From: Nymphaea colorata
Taxonomy: Eukaryota; Streptophyta; Magnoliopsida; Nymphaeales; Nymphaeaceae
Length of the DNA stretch: 64,000 nt
Direction of reading: 5' to 3'
NCBI RefSeq assembly: GCF_008831285.2
Contig: NC_045139.1
Location: 28,271,842 to 28,335,841 of the forward strand
Part shown: positions 1-8,682 of the stretch, piece after piece
Layout of the letters: each line of letters opens with the position of its first letter
Numbering within the stretch: the stretch's first letter is position 1
Notes under the pieces: model-generated
Database searches by the model: none
Told to the model about the DNA's origin: nothing
The model's input: the letters and a program-made list of their open reading frames with translations, nothing else
Translations under genes and position numbers: made by a program

Positions 1-3000
1 ACAATCTTGACAATTTTTTAAAAAAATTTAATAAATCCTGAAAATTATAAAAAATAAAAAATATGAAAAAAAGAGAGTATAGTACACGTTTTTTCCACTT
101 TTTATTTCCTGGCATTTTTTTAAAAAAGACACGTCTAATTGCCGTTTTATATGGTTGACTTATTTCTCGCGTGTTATACACGTTTTTTTTTTGAATAATA
201 CATGTTTTCTGTGACAATGGCTATGATACATGGACACCCGTAGAGAGGCGCCACACTTGTGTTGGCATGCCCGGACATGGATGCAGCTTCGCACATGGCT
301 CCTACATGTGTTTGACCAAATTAGGTGCAGTCGACACACCTAGGTCAGTGTTTCAACATTTTTAGACTCTGTCGAGGACTCGAGATAGACAAAGTCCATT
401 TTGGTCCAACATTTGGGCCGGTTTTCTACTCACCACATATATATGTGGGAGAAGAAGTAGTCAAGGGCTTTGATATTGTAACGCTCGATGTCTTTCAGGA
501 TCCGGACCCGAACCCAAGTGCGTGAGGAGCCCGACGCGAGGGCCCTTCTCCCTCGCGTCTCCCTCTTCTTCCTCGTCGCTTTTCTTTCCTCTGTTCCGAC
601 CGTGTGAGACCAGGAGGAGGACGAGGGTGCAGTGGCGACGCTTGGGCCGGCGGAGGAAGGAACGGCAGCGGCGGCGGCGTTCGGGTAAGCCCTCAACCTC
701 TCCCTAACTTTTCCTTCTTCCTTCTTCTCCTCCTCCCTCTCCCACTGTTTTGCCGTCTCCCCTCTCTGCCGCACGGCCTCCTCTTGCACAGCCTCTCCCC
801 TTCTTTTTTTTTTTTGTTGTTTCTCTCCCTCTCCTCCACAACTCGAGCTCTCACTCCCACACTCTCTCGTCCTCTCTGCTGCACCCTCTCCCTTTTTCCC
901 CGCCCGTTTTCTTGCTGTTTTTTTTACTATTTTGGGGCTGTTGGTTTGGATTTCAGTGGGGAACACATCATTTTTCCCTCATACCAGTGAAGTGAAAGCA
1001 TTGGTGGTGGAGGTAGCGATCAATCGTTAACGTTGAAGCTCAATCGAACCCTTGAAGTGGCTGCCGGGAGCACTACGACAGTTTGAATTCTAAGATTATG
1101 GTGAGAAAGGCCTAATCGAGCTTAGATTGTTGTAAATTTTCCTTTGGAGCACGAATAATTATTGTTTGAGCACGCTAGAATTAGAATTTGATGTTTAGGG
1201 ATGCATGTTAGCGACTTTGCTTTTCGGGAAAAGTTTAGGATTATGTTGGAGAAGCGATGATTCATGTATATATTGATCTTTTAAGCTTGAGGTGTTGATT
1301 TTCGAAGCAATAGGGAAGCATGGTAGAGATTGTGATGTTGTGGGAAAGATTTAGAACCGTCTTAGTGAGCACGTGACACATGCTTTTGTGAACGGGTGTA
1401 TTTTGGAGTTCGAGGGGAAAGCATACATAAGTTGGATATGACTATGGGGTTGACGCCTCGACTAAAGAAAGCAAATGAGAATTGGGTCGTGATGGATTGA
1501 TCGAAACAGTGAATTTTGACGTTTGGTGGCAACGTCAAGAGGTTAGGAGGAGGCCTATTGGAGGGCTTGTAGGTCAACACTACCCGTCGACACTTTCTTG
1601 AGGCAATGACATATGCCTCAATGATTTTGTTTTACGTTTGTTTGGATCGTAAAAGAATCTCGTAGAAATCTTATCTTGCGATAATGTCTGTAGGTACACC
1701 GGGCACGTCCCGTAGACCTTGAGCGACCAGTTTCGAAGCTCGAGGCATTTTGAAGAGTTTTGTAGGCGCACGACAGGTATGGCAGCATTCCAGGCAAATC
1801 CCTGCCTGAGCAAATGTGTGAATGTGTGTTCCTAGGATCGTGTTGAAAAGCTATTAGAAGCATGTTTTGAAAATGTTACGCATTTGCATGTGCATGCTAG
1901 AATTGGTAACTGTTTAGGACAGATGAGGTGGGGTATCGAGTCGAGTGTCTCCTCGACCCCAATTGTGCATTAGAAAGCATCCTAGACTACTCTATGTGGT
2001 TTGGCTAAGTTTTTCAAAGAGGTGATTGATGTGATAATTGATGTGAAGGTTGTGTTTTATTGCATACACATTGTCGCGGGCAATGATGCAAATGAATGAA
2101 TTGGAGGGTAATTGTACCTGTATTGTATGACGGCTAGCTATGACTGTTAAATGTCATATGTAGACCTCGTGTGGAGACAATTGGAGGTGTGGGTGCACTC
2201 GTGAAGTGAACCAACCTCATGAGCTAACCAGTCATTTTGTGATTGTGCATTTGTAATGATAATAATGTAAGAATAAGAGATGAGAGGCCAGTGGGTTGTG
2301 GCAATGTGTTTGGGAGACGTCCCGCTTTCGCCACTAGTCTCGTCTGTTCGAAGCGCAGGCGGTGCAAGGCCCCAAGGTATTGTTGTGTATTGTGCTTAGA
2401 GCGTTGGGCTCCCGCCTTCCCAACCTGGGTGTCCTAAGGAAGACTGAGTATCTCTCCGTAGAATTCACACACCCATGGATGAGTACTCTACCGCTGCAGC
2501 GGATGAATGGATCCATACCGTTATGGGCCACCACGAGGGTTGTCTCTCGGCTATGGGCCGCCCATGGTGTGCACGTGTCTGTGTTTGCACCCATAGGAAC
2601 TGTCAATTCACTAAAGCTAATAAAAATGAAAGTATGTGATTGAAATGTGTGTGAACGAATGTATGTGATTGATGGGCATGTGAATGATATGAATAAAATG
2701 AAATGTTTAAGCATGCCTTGCATGTGATTGAGATTGTGTTACTGTGGCCCTTGAGTAGCCTTTACATGTCGTGGTCTATGTTAGGGTTTTCTTGGCAAAT
2801 GATGTGGCTATGTCCTGACACGACATGATGATAGATTGTTTTTATGATTGTTCTCATATTTGAGCCCTACCTAAGAGGGTTTGGAATTTTCCTGGCTTGT
2901 TGCCATACTGCGAAGGCTAAGCCTTCTGTTGTTTCATTTTTTTCAGGTTTTGGTGGACCAGGGGCAGCAGGTTGAGCAGATGGTTTTACTCACGTCCTAC

Positions 3001-3275
3001 TGGGGAGGTTTTTGGTCTTTTGTAGCGCCGGCGCGTCTTATTTTGATTGTATTGATGTCTTGTATTTGTTAGACATCAATTATATGTTTTGGGGCATTTT
3101 TGTCATGCGCTTAGATGTGATTTTGTATGAATCAAAATTGTTATATGAATGAAAGTTCGTCCCATTGTTTTGAATGGCACAGCTCCCTCTTTTGAATTGT
3201 TGTGTCGTCACACTTCAATGCTTTATGTTAGAAAAAAAAAATGTGTTTGAGGGTCAAAAAGGTTGGGGTGTGACA
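1..3275 (+). repeat. Probable end of a long gypsy-type LTR or solo LTR
   Basis: The first 230 bases are AT-rich. A strongly pyrimidine-rich tract runs at about 540-960, and the rest is non-coding with no conserved protein in any frame. The segment ends in a TGACA terminus at 3271-3275, typical of Tekay/Del-like chromovirus LTRs, which are also about 3 kb long and carry GC/pyrimidine-rich leaders. No primer-binding site follows the terminus, so this would be a 3' or solo LTR. The left terminus is not in the window or was not recognised. The family call is an inference from general composition and the end motif. The ORFs here are products of base composition. Confidence 0.35.
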
Positions 3276-3276
3276 G

Positions 3277-3548
3277 ATATTCAGCTCCCGTTGCAACCAG
3301 TGGCGGATTTCCGACATCCAGTGGTATCTTCTGGTGTTTATTCTGGAAAAATGACATCTACGCAACTCGTATAGTTGCGGATCATTTCCTCCATGTCCAA
3401 CAATCATTTTCTGTGGCAGTCTATTTTCCGTCAAACCATCACATCTCTGATGGTTCCTTTTTTGCCTTGGGAGACTGGCATTGAGTTGCCTTCTCCTTCT
3501 ATCTACCCTGTTTCAATGCATTCTTTTCATGATTAATATGAATGGTAT
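3277..3548 (+). pseudogene. Possible copia pol hinge remnant
   Basis: A short stretch whose + frames give proline/serine-rich peptides (for example around 3283-3345 and 3460-3515). These resemble the poorly conserved linker between integrase and reverse transcriptase in Ty1/copia polyproteins. It lies between the LTR-like block and the LTR of copia A. No catalytic motif is present, so the assignment is weak; it could equally be unrelated spacer. Confidence 0.2.
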
Positions 3549-3794
3549 TGTTGATAGATCGTATGTTTCGGGTCTGGATCCATACCCGACCCGTCTTGTA
3601 GCCCGTGTTGGGCACTAGTTAAGTCATGTAAACCTAATCCTTATGTGTTAATGATAATCTAAGGAGAGAGAGAATCTGGCGGCTAGTGGGCACCGACTCA
3701 TCCTCATTCGTGGTTTTTTCTCCCTCGTGTTGAGGGTTTTCCACGTTACATCGTGATCGTTGTTCCTCTTCCTCTCCTTGTTCGTATTTCTACA
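3549..3794 (+). repeat. 5' LTR of copia A (246 bp)
   Basis: The LTR starts TGTTGATAG and ends TTTCTACA, with TG...CA termini. It is followed at once by a primer-binding site. It aligns by eye, in reverse complement, with the LTR of element C at 18345-18589; shared blocks include GTGCCCACTAGC and the terminal GTAGAA/CAACA ends. Confidence 0.8.
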
Positions 3795-3806
3795 TGGTAT
3801 TAGAGC
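3795..3806 (+). other. Primer-binding site of copia A
   Basis: TGGTATTAGAGC directly abuts the LTR end. It matches the 3' end of plant initiator Met-tRNA (usual form TGGTATCAGAGC) with one mismatch, and is the expected start site of minus-strand cDNA synthesis. Confidence 0.8.
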
Positions 3807-3889
3807 TGTGAAGTTCTGGCATTAACGTGTTGGAGGAGGCGCCCCGCACTGTTTATCGTCCGACGGAGTCACTGCTCATCCCCGCCGTC

Positions 3890-4010
3890 CGACGCCAAGA
3901 CGTCTGCCGTCTGCCGCTGTCCGCCCTCCCGTCGCCCGTCCGTCTGCCGCCGTCCGCCCTCCCATCGCCCGTCCGACTGCCGCCGTCCGCCCTTCCGCTG
4001 CTCGTCCTCC
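3890..4010 (+). repeat. GC-rich minisatellite in copia A leader
   Basis: About three imperfect units of roughly 33 bp, built on GCCGTCCGCCCT and CGCCCGTCCG, lie between the primer site and gag. The long open frames over this stretch on both strands (3827-4246 +, 3853-4104 -) come from the repeat's lack of stop codons and are not genes. Confidence 0.7.
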
Positions 4011-4191
4011 TGCGCTCGGCGAGCGCCTCCAAGCACCGCCCTCTGCTCTTGCGCCGCCAAGGGCTTCTGCGTTGTTCTGCTCCCGCTGCCGCCAAGCGCC
4101 TCACACTCTGCCCTTCTGCTGACGCCGCTGTCTTCTACGCTGCAGTTGCTCTCTGCCCTTGTTGCTCTCGTCGTTGTGTGGGTCTGTCATT

Positions 4192-4862
4192 ATGGCAGTC
4201 TCTTCTTCCTTGTCGATGGTCAGTCAAACTGAAATCAGGACTGTGAGACCCGAGAACATTCCTGTGCAGGTTATTACTCTTCGCCTCACAAAGGAGAACT
4301 ATTTCTCGTGGTCGCCGACTATGACTATGGGGATTGCTGGCCGTGGTCGGATGGCCTATATCGACGGGAGCAACCCTGAACCAGAAAGAACAAGTGATGT
4401 GTGGCACACTTGGTTCCTTGAGGACAATCAAGTAAAAACGTGGATTGTCAACTCTGTCTCCGCTGAGATTCAACCTCTTATCGTTCGGAAGAAGACTGCA
4501 CGGGACATGTGGGTGGTCCTTGAGCAAATGTATGGCCAGAAGAAGACGGCCATTCGCACTTATCAAGTAATGAAGACTGTTTATAACCTCCACCAAGGGA
4601 ACTCTTCTGTTGCAGAATACTATGGGGCTTTGAAAGCCAAGTGGGAAGAACTTGACTATCACTCTGATATTTCGTGGCACTGTCCCCAAGATCAGGCACT
4701 TTACATTGCCCAGAAATGGAAAAACAGAGTGTTCCTCTTTTTAGCTGGCTTAAATGATGAGTTTGAAGGTGTTCGGAGCCAGATTCTGAATTCTGGAGAG
4801 GTGTCCAGTATTGAAGATGTATACTCGGTTGTTGAAGCAGAAGAACAAAGAAGGCTGGTTGG
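4192..4862 (+). pseudogene. Copia A gag (UBN2-type)
   Basis: Starts at ATG 4192. The frame is open further upstream, but the relative C starts at the equivalent Met. It encodes the usual copia Gag N-terminus: RLTKENYFSW near residue 25, then the VKTWIVNSVS / ARDMWVVLEQMYGQ block and SVAEYYGALKAKWEEL. This nucleocapsid precursor would assemble virus-like particles in the cytoplasm. The frame closes at 4870-4872 just after an EEQRRLV motif. In element C that motif runs on in frame into the zinc-knuckle region, so a frameshift at about 4860 separates gag from the rest here. Confidence 0.8.
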
Positions 4863-5845
4863 TCACCAATGAAAGCAAGAGGGATCTTGGTCTCTCTCAT
4901 GAGAGATCAGCCCTTGTGAGCCGTGGACCTGGAGGCTTGGCTAGACCCCCTCGCCGATGCACACACTGCAAGAAGACGGGTCACACCGTCAATTACTGTT
5001 GGGATCTCTATCCAGACAAGAAAGGAAATAGAGGGAGGTCTTCTAGTGGGAAAACACCTGGGCCTAAGGTGCCCAAATCCAGTGGGGAAAAACTTTCTAT
5101 TTCGGCTGATCAGCTTCGTGAACTAAGGGCTTATTTGGGCAGGATCGATGTCAACAAGATTGAGACCTTAGAGGAAACTACAGCTAATCATGCTCTTGCA
5201 GTTCTTGGCAATAAAGGTAACTCTTCTGTGGGGGAATGGATTGTCGATAGTGGTGCTACTCATCACATGACAGGTAATCCAAAATTGTTCATGAGTATAA
5301 GTTGTCCTCGGGAAGGGAACGTGTTTCTCTTGCAGATGGTTCCTCTACCTGTGTGGCAGGCGAAGGCACTCTGTCCTTGTTGGACAAATTTCATGTGCAG
5401 GGCGCATTACATGTCCCCCAGTTTCCTTTAAATCTCTTGTCAGTCAGTAGACTTACTAAAGAATTGAATTGTGAACTTATTTTCTCTGCCGATCGCTGTG
5501 TTTTGCAGGACTTGGTGACAGGGAAGAGGATTGGGATTGGTTTAGCTTCTGATGGATTATATCGTCTTCCCATACGTGTGGCTACTGCTCTGTTAACAGC
5601 GATCCGCAAGACAGATAAGAGAAGAGAAGATTGTCTTCAGTCCTTTATGTACTGGCATGAACGTTTTGGGCATTTACCTTTTGGGATTTTGAAACATTTG
5701 TTTCCAGACTTGTGTTCCTCCTTTGATTTGTCTTTCATTTCTTGTGATGTTTGTCAGTTTGCCAAACATGTGAGGGCTTCGTACCTTCTTTCTACTAGTT
5801 GTGTTAATAAAGCTTTTTCCCTAATTCACTTTGATGTATGGGGAC
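4862..5845 (+). pseudogene. Copia A zinc knuckle, protease and integrase N-terminus
   Basis: Two overlapping frames continue the polyprotein. The first (4811-5431) carries a CCHC knuckle (CTHCKKTGHTVNYC, about 4960-5000) and the aspartic protease site WIVDSGATHHM near 5238. A second frameshift near 5305 moves the reading to 5302-5850. That part holds the GAG-pre-integrase motif YWHERFGHL and the CDVCQFAKH cysteines of the integrase zinc-binding domain. The integrase core, RT and RNase H are missing because the sequence is cut at HFDVWG by the LTR of element B. Confidence 0.8.
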
Positions 5846-6130
5846 TGTAGAAACATGCAACGCACGAAGGAAGAAGAAAGGAACACACGGTATACGTGAA
5901 AAAACCTCAGAAAGAGGAAAAAACCACGGGAAGCTCTAACCTAGGTGCACACTGCAACCCTAGGAGAGAGAAAAATTTATTCACTTAATTCAACAATTAC
6001 ACTTAAGTGAAGACTATATAGGAGGGAGAGAAAGAGTGCCGCCTAGGGTACCGAGCCAGCCTCGGTACCCGTGCCCCATGGGACCGGGTCCAGAGTTGGA
6101 CCCGGTTCCCCATTACAATCTATTTCAACA
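5846..6130 (-). repeat. 3' LTR of copia B (285 bp)
   Basis: TGTAGAAACATG at the left and TTTCAACA at the right (+ strand view). Next to it lies CTCTCCCTCAAGC, the complement of a polypurine tract. General layout and the GGTCCAGA..GGACCCGG block resemble the A/C LTRs, but the body is a different subfamily. Confidence 0.8.
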
Positions 6131-6475
6131 CTCTCCCTCAAGCTTGGTATACATGTCAAACATGCCAAGCTTGCTAACATTTTTCTCAAATTGAGATGTA
6201 CATAAAGACTTAGTTAAGACATCAGCAACTTGATCTTCAGACTTCATATAAGGCAGGATCAACTCCTTAGAATCTATGCGTTCCCGTATGAAGTGGCGAT
6301 CGATCTCCACATGTTTGGTTCTGTCGTGCAGGACTGGATTGTTTGCCAAGTTAATAGCCGACTTGTTGTCACAATACATCCTCATCTTCTCTTCCATTTT
6401 CACCCCAATATCTGCTAACAGAATTTTGAGCCATAACATTTCTGTAACCCCCATAGCAACCGCCCTGTATTCAGG
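6131..6475 (-). pseudogene. Copia B RNase H C-terminus, fused to viral frame
   Basis: On the - strand the 168-codon frame 6631-6125 ends with a copia RNase H tail: YRAVAMGVTEMLWL, the DNKSAINLANNP block, KHVEIDRHFIRE and QVADVLTKSL. Its first ~50 codons come from the neighbouring caulimovirid sequence read in a different frame from the viral ORF, so the ORF is a junction product. The RNase H degrades the RNA strand during reverse transcription; here the catalytic N-terminal half is missing. No evidence suggests the fusion is functional. Confidence 0.75.
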
Positions 6476-6626
6476 CGTCAGAATCTGCATCGCCTCTTCG
6501 CAGATTGTGACGCCTGCGTTGGTCCTGTCTATAGGACCGGATCTGATCATCAAATTCCGCAATGGTATTTGATGCAGATGTTGAAGCTGTCGCCGTGATT
6601 GAAGGTCTTTCTCCTCTGGTTGCCAT
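6476..6626 (-). pseudogene. Caulimovirid ORF2 N-terminus (copy 1, cut off)
   Basis: Begins at the ATG one base after the ORF1 stop and runs about 50 codons (MATRGERPS..., then an arginine-rich RRRHNLRRGDADSDA) until the junction with copia B. It keeps a CAG at codon 34, where the second copy (12281 leftward) has TAG. It is the N-terminal end of the large viral polyprotein; function unknown. Confidence 0.6.
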
Positions 6627-6627
6627 C

Positions 6628-7110
6628 TCAAGAAATCTGCAACTTTCTTTTCTCACTGTCGAGAATATCGAGGGGATCTACAAATACCTTCAATTTGCCT
6701 GCAGACTGAGGTACTGCAGTGGTTTTGCCGAGAGTAAGACTGGCAAGTTGATTGGTTATGGCTGTCAATTGCGAGTCTTCTTTGGATTCGGTCTTGACGA
6801 CCGCGGCTATTTCTGATCGGAGATCTTTAACGTCTTTAGAGAGCTGGGTGAGCTGGGCCTCAATACGATTAAGAGTAGCAGAGAGGTCTGAGTCTATACT
6901 CAGATTGGACACTAAATGGGCTAGACTATTGTTTTGCTTAATAACTAGGTTGATGGTTTTGATAAGGTCTAGGGTTTTATCTCCGGTGGAAACTAGGGTT
7001 GCTGGTGATAGGTATACAACAGAGGGTGGATCTATGCTCTGGGTGGCTTGCAAAGCAGCTTTCACTTTCTGGTTTGCGAATAGAGCAACCGGAATTCTTT
7101 CGCTGGTCAT
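6628..7110 (-). CDS. Caulimovirid ORF1, coiled-coil protein (copy 1)
   Basis: A 160-codon open frame, identical in length and sequence by eye to 12283-12765. It is the first ORF after the primer site. The middle is rich in heptad-like leucine/isoleucine spacing (LNRIEAQLTQLSKDVKDLRS at about residues 80-100), predicting a coiled coil; the N-terminus is uncharged and proline-bearing. Small coiled-coil proteins in this position occur in several caulimovirid genera (virion-associated or unknown role); I cannot assign a function. Its stop is separated by one base from the ATG of the next ORF. No lesion is seen. Confidence 0.6.
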   Translation of the reverse strand: MTSERIPVALFANQKVKAALQATQSIDPPSVVYLSPATLVSTGDKTLDLIKTINLVIKQNNSLAHLVSNLSIDSDLSATLNRIEAQLTQLSKDVKDLRSEIAAVVKTESKEDSQLTAITNQLASLTLGKTTAVPQSAGKLKVFVDPLDILDSEKRKLQIS

Positions 7111-7340
7111 AGGTTAATTCCTTTCGTGCTTGGAGCTCGGATACAAAGAGGGCTCATATTACAATATGTGGATTTACTGCCCCTCCTGGGTCTTACACCA
7201 CGGCTTGTAATCCTTTTGCTGTCTTTGAATACAATCTCACAAGAACTAAGAAATGAACACTACAAACAGGAAATGCATCCAGAATTTCTACAGCTAGTCA
7301 AAAAAGGAAAACGGCAAAGAGAGTTCTCAGAGAACAAAAA

Positions 7341-7356
7341 CCAGGCTCTGATACCA
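7341..7356 (-). other. Caulimovirid tRNA-Met primer site (copy 1)
   Basis: Read on the - strand: TGGTATCAGAGCCTGG, complementary to initiator Met-tRNA. It lies between the transcript leader and ORF1, where caulimovirids prime minus-strand DNA synthesis. A further partial copy (GCTCTGATACCAT) occurs at about 7575-7590, at a rearrangement joint. Confidence 0.8.
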
Positions 7357-7605
7357 TAAAAAGGGGGTTTTGCTTTGAGATGCGGAAGCGAGAGAAGCAG
7401 AAAGAAGGCCAGGAACGGGAAGAAATTGGTGCGGTGACCAAATACTCTTCACTTTAATAACTCTGTTACAGGAAACTTACAGGAAGTAGAAAACTTACAG
7501 GAAAACAGAAGACTAGACACGAAGATGAAAGGCTGAAGAAGACCTAGAACACTTTGAAGGCAGAGGGCAGCTCGCTCTGATACCATAAAAAGGGGGTTGT
7601 GCTTT

Positions 7606-7800
7606 AAGATGCGAAGCGTCAAACAAAGGCTCACAAGCCTCTGTCGGTCATTTCGAACAACATTCGGTGCCCTCGCTCGAGTTACAAGCTTCCGCTACGA
7701 AGCTCGGCAAGCGAGGGAGGGAAGCAACGGCTCGTTATCCTTCCACCGCCGAGAGCGGGAGGTGCTCGCTGCTCTGTGAAGCCAGCCTAACGCGGTTTAC
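7606..7800 (+). other. Rearranged viral joint with GC-rich filler
   Basis: 7606-7665 repeats the + sense tail of ORF3 (compare 11117-11176) with a single change. It then departs into a GC-rich stretch (7666-7800) not found elsewhere in the window. That stretch contains an inverted CCCTCGCT / AGCGAGGG pair about 50 bp apart and a GCTTC/GAAGC hairpin. After 7791 it runs in frame into the movement-protein fragment. It may be part of the viral polyprotein upstream of the movement domain, or filler DNA. Confidence 0.45.
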
Positions 7801-8613
7801 TCCACCCTAGAGCACAGCCCGCCCAGCCCTTCGGCCGGGCGCGCAGCGCCAAACTCCAGGCTTGGATCAAGGCGAGCCGATCGATGCTCCATTCCCTCAC
7901 CGAGCCATGTCCAGCATGCGGTCGGCAAGATGACCGCCAAATCTTCGCCACCATGGAACTCGACCTTTCACGTGGAGCCCAAATTACATTTATAGTACCG
8001 GACACAATTATGACCATTGGCGACTTCTATCGTCATTTTCAGATCTCTATCCGGACTAGAGGGTATACCACATGGCGAAATGGTGAGGCCAACCTCATCA
8101 TCACCAGAGGACTGATTGGACGCTTGTCCAACACTCCTAACATGGCTTTCGCCTACCAGATCTCTCATGCAACAGATTATCTGGCAAGCCGTGGAGTAAC
8201 TGCCCTGCCAGGCCAAAGAAGAACCACAGAAGGCCTGCATGGGATGGACTGGGAGTTGTCAAACTCCTCAGTCATTATACCTACCGTCCCCCGCTCAATG
8301 TCCTCGCGGCAACTCAATGACGGTAGGCTTTCCCTCCGTTTCGGTGATTACGAAGCCCAACCAAGTCAAATCACTGAAGTTGAAGAAGAACGACAAGAAG
8401 CAGTAATGGTTCTTGTACACGAGGAGGATGACGAGCTTGATGAAGAGCTCGAATTTTTGATGTCTTGGAGCCAACCCTATGACGAACCGGCTCCAAAATA
8501 TGATGAGTCAGCAGACGACGAAGGGGAGGATTTCGTTAATCCCTTTGCAGCTCGACAGGAGCAAGTCTGTGTTCTAAAGAAGGAAGAACCAGAGATGGAT
8601 TATCCATCTTTAA
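7791..8613 (+). pseudogene. Caulimovirid movement-protein region (copy 2, + sense)
   Basis: Open from a stop at 7788-7790 to 8669; the apparent ATG at 7884 is internal to a polyprotein. It contains a CPACG motif, then a 30K-superfamily-like movement core: ITFIVPDTIMTIGDFYRHF, then RTRGY, GEANLIITRGLIGRLSN and DYLASRGVTALPG. An acidic stretch (EEDDELDEELEF) follows. Proteins of this family modify plasmodesmata so virus can pass between cells. The frame meets a run of 13 T at 8614-8626 and is then out of frame with the polymerase that follows. Downstream coat-protein sequence with a zinc knuckle is absent, so a deletion lies at the T run. Confidence 0.65.
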
Positions 8614-8682
8614 TTTTTTTTTTTTTGAACCCCACCCGTTTCTTTTTCCAAAACAAGGCAAGAAGATGAAGATGAAGATGAT

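Larger units (their letters stand above)
3549..5845 (+). mobile_element. Ty1/copia element A, truncated
   Basis: A + strand copia retrotransposon made of a 5' LTR (3549-3794), a Met-tRNA primer site (3795-3806), a GC-rich leader with tandem repeats, gag, protease and the integrase zinc-binding region. It stops at 5845, where element B begins. Gag and pol are broken by at least two frameshifts (near 4860 and 5305), so it is dead. RT and RNase H are absent, either displaced by B or lost. Element C at 16.5-18.6 kb belongs to the same family in the opposite orientation: both the LTR and gag resemble A, though diverged. Confidence 0.85.
5846..6475 (-). mobile_element. Ty1/copia element B, 3' end only
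   Basis: A - strand copia inserted into element A. What remains is the 3' LTR (5846-6130), the polypurine tract just inside it and the C-terminal RNase H (6131-6475). The 5 bp before the LTR are GGGAC (5841-5845), the candidate target duplication; its partner was not found. At 6475/6476 the element is cut off and caulimovirid sequence begins. Its 5' half is not seen. Element C after the gap has a clearly different LTR and is not its other end. Confidence 0.8.
6476..7600 (-). mobile_element. Endogenous caulimovirid fragment 1 (- sense)
   Basis: Nearly identical to 12130-13240. In viral sense (leftward) it contains the transcript leader (7580-7357), the tRNA primer site (7356-7341), ORF1 (7110-6628) and the first ~50 codons of ORF2 (6625-6476). 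It breaks into copia B at 6475. At its right end a second primer-site-like copy (about 7575-7600) joins it to + sense ORF3 tail sequence. Plant pararetroviruses do not encode an integrase; such fragments enter chromosomes by illegitimate recombination. Confidence 0.8.

Noticed and set aside
430-966. 178-codon - strand ORF in the 5' block
   Set aside because: Arginine/glutamate-rich peptide from a pyrimidine-rich tract, no family features, and the overlapping + frames are equally open. Composition artefact.
3827-4246. Long GC-rich ORFs over the copia A leader
   Set aside because: Product of the 33-bp repeat; gag begins later at 4192 in another context shared with element C.
7341-7356. tRNA gene at the TGGTATCAGAGCC motifs
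   Set aside because: Only the 12-16 base primer complement is present, with no cloverleaf around it.
7126-7359. 77-codon + ORF repeated at 12781-13014
   Set aside because: Antisense to the viral leader/primer-site region in both copies; duplicated because the DNA is duplicated.
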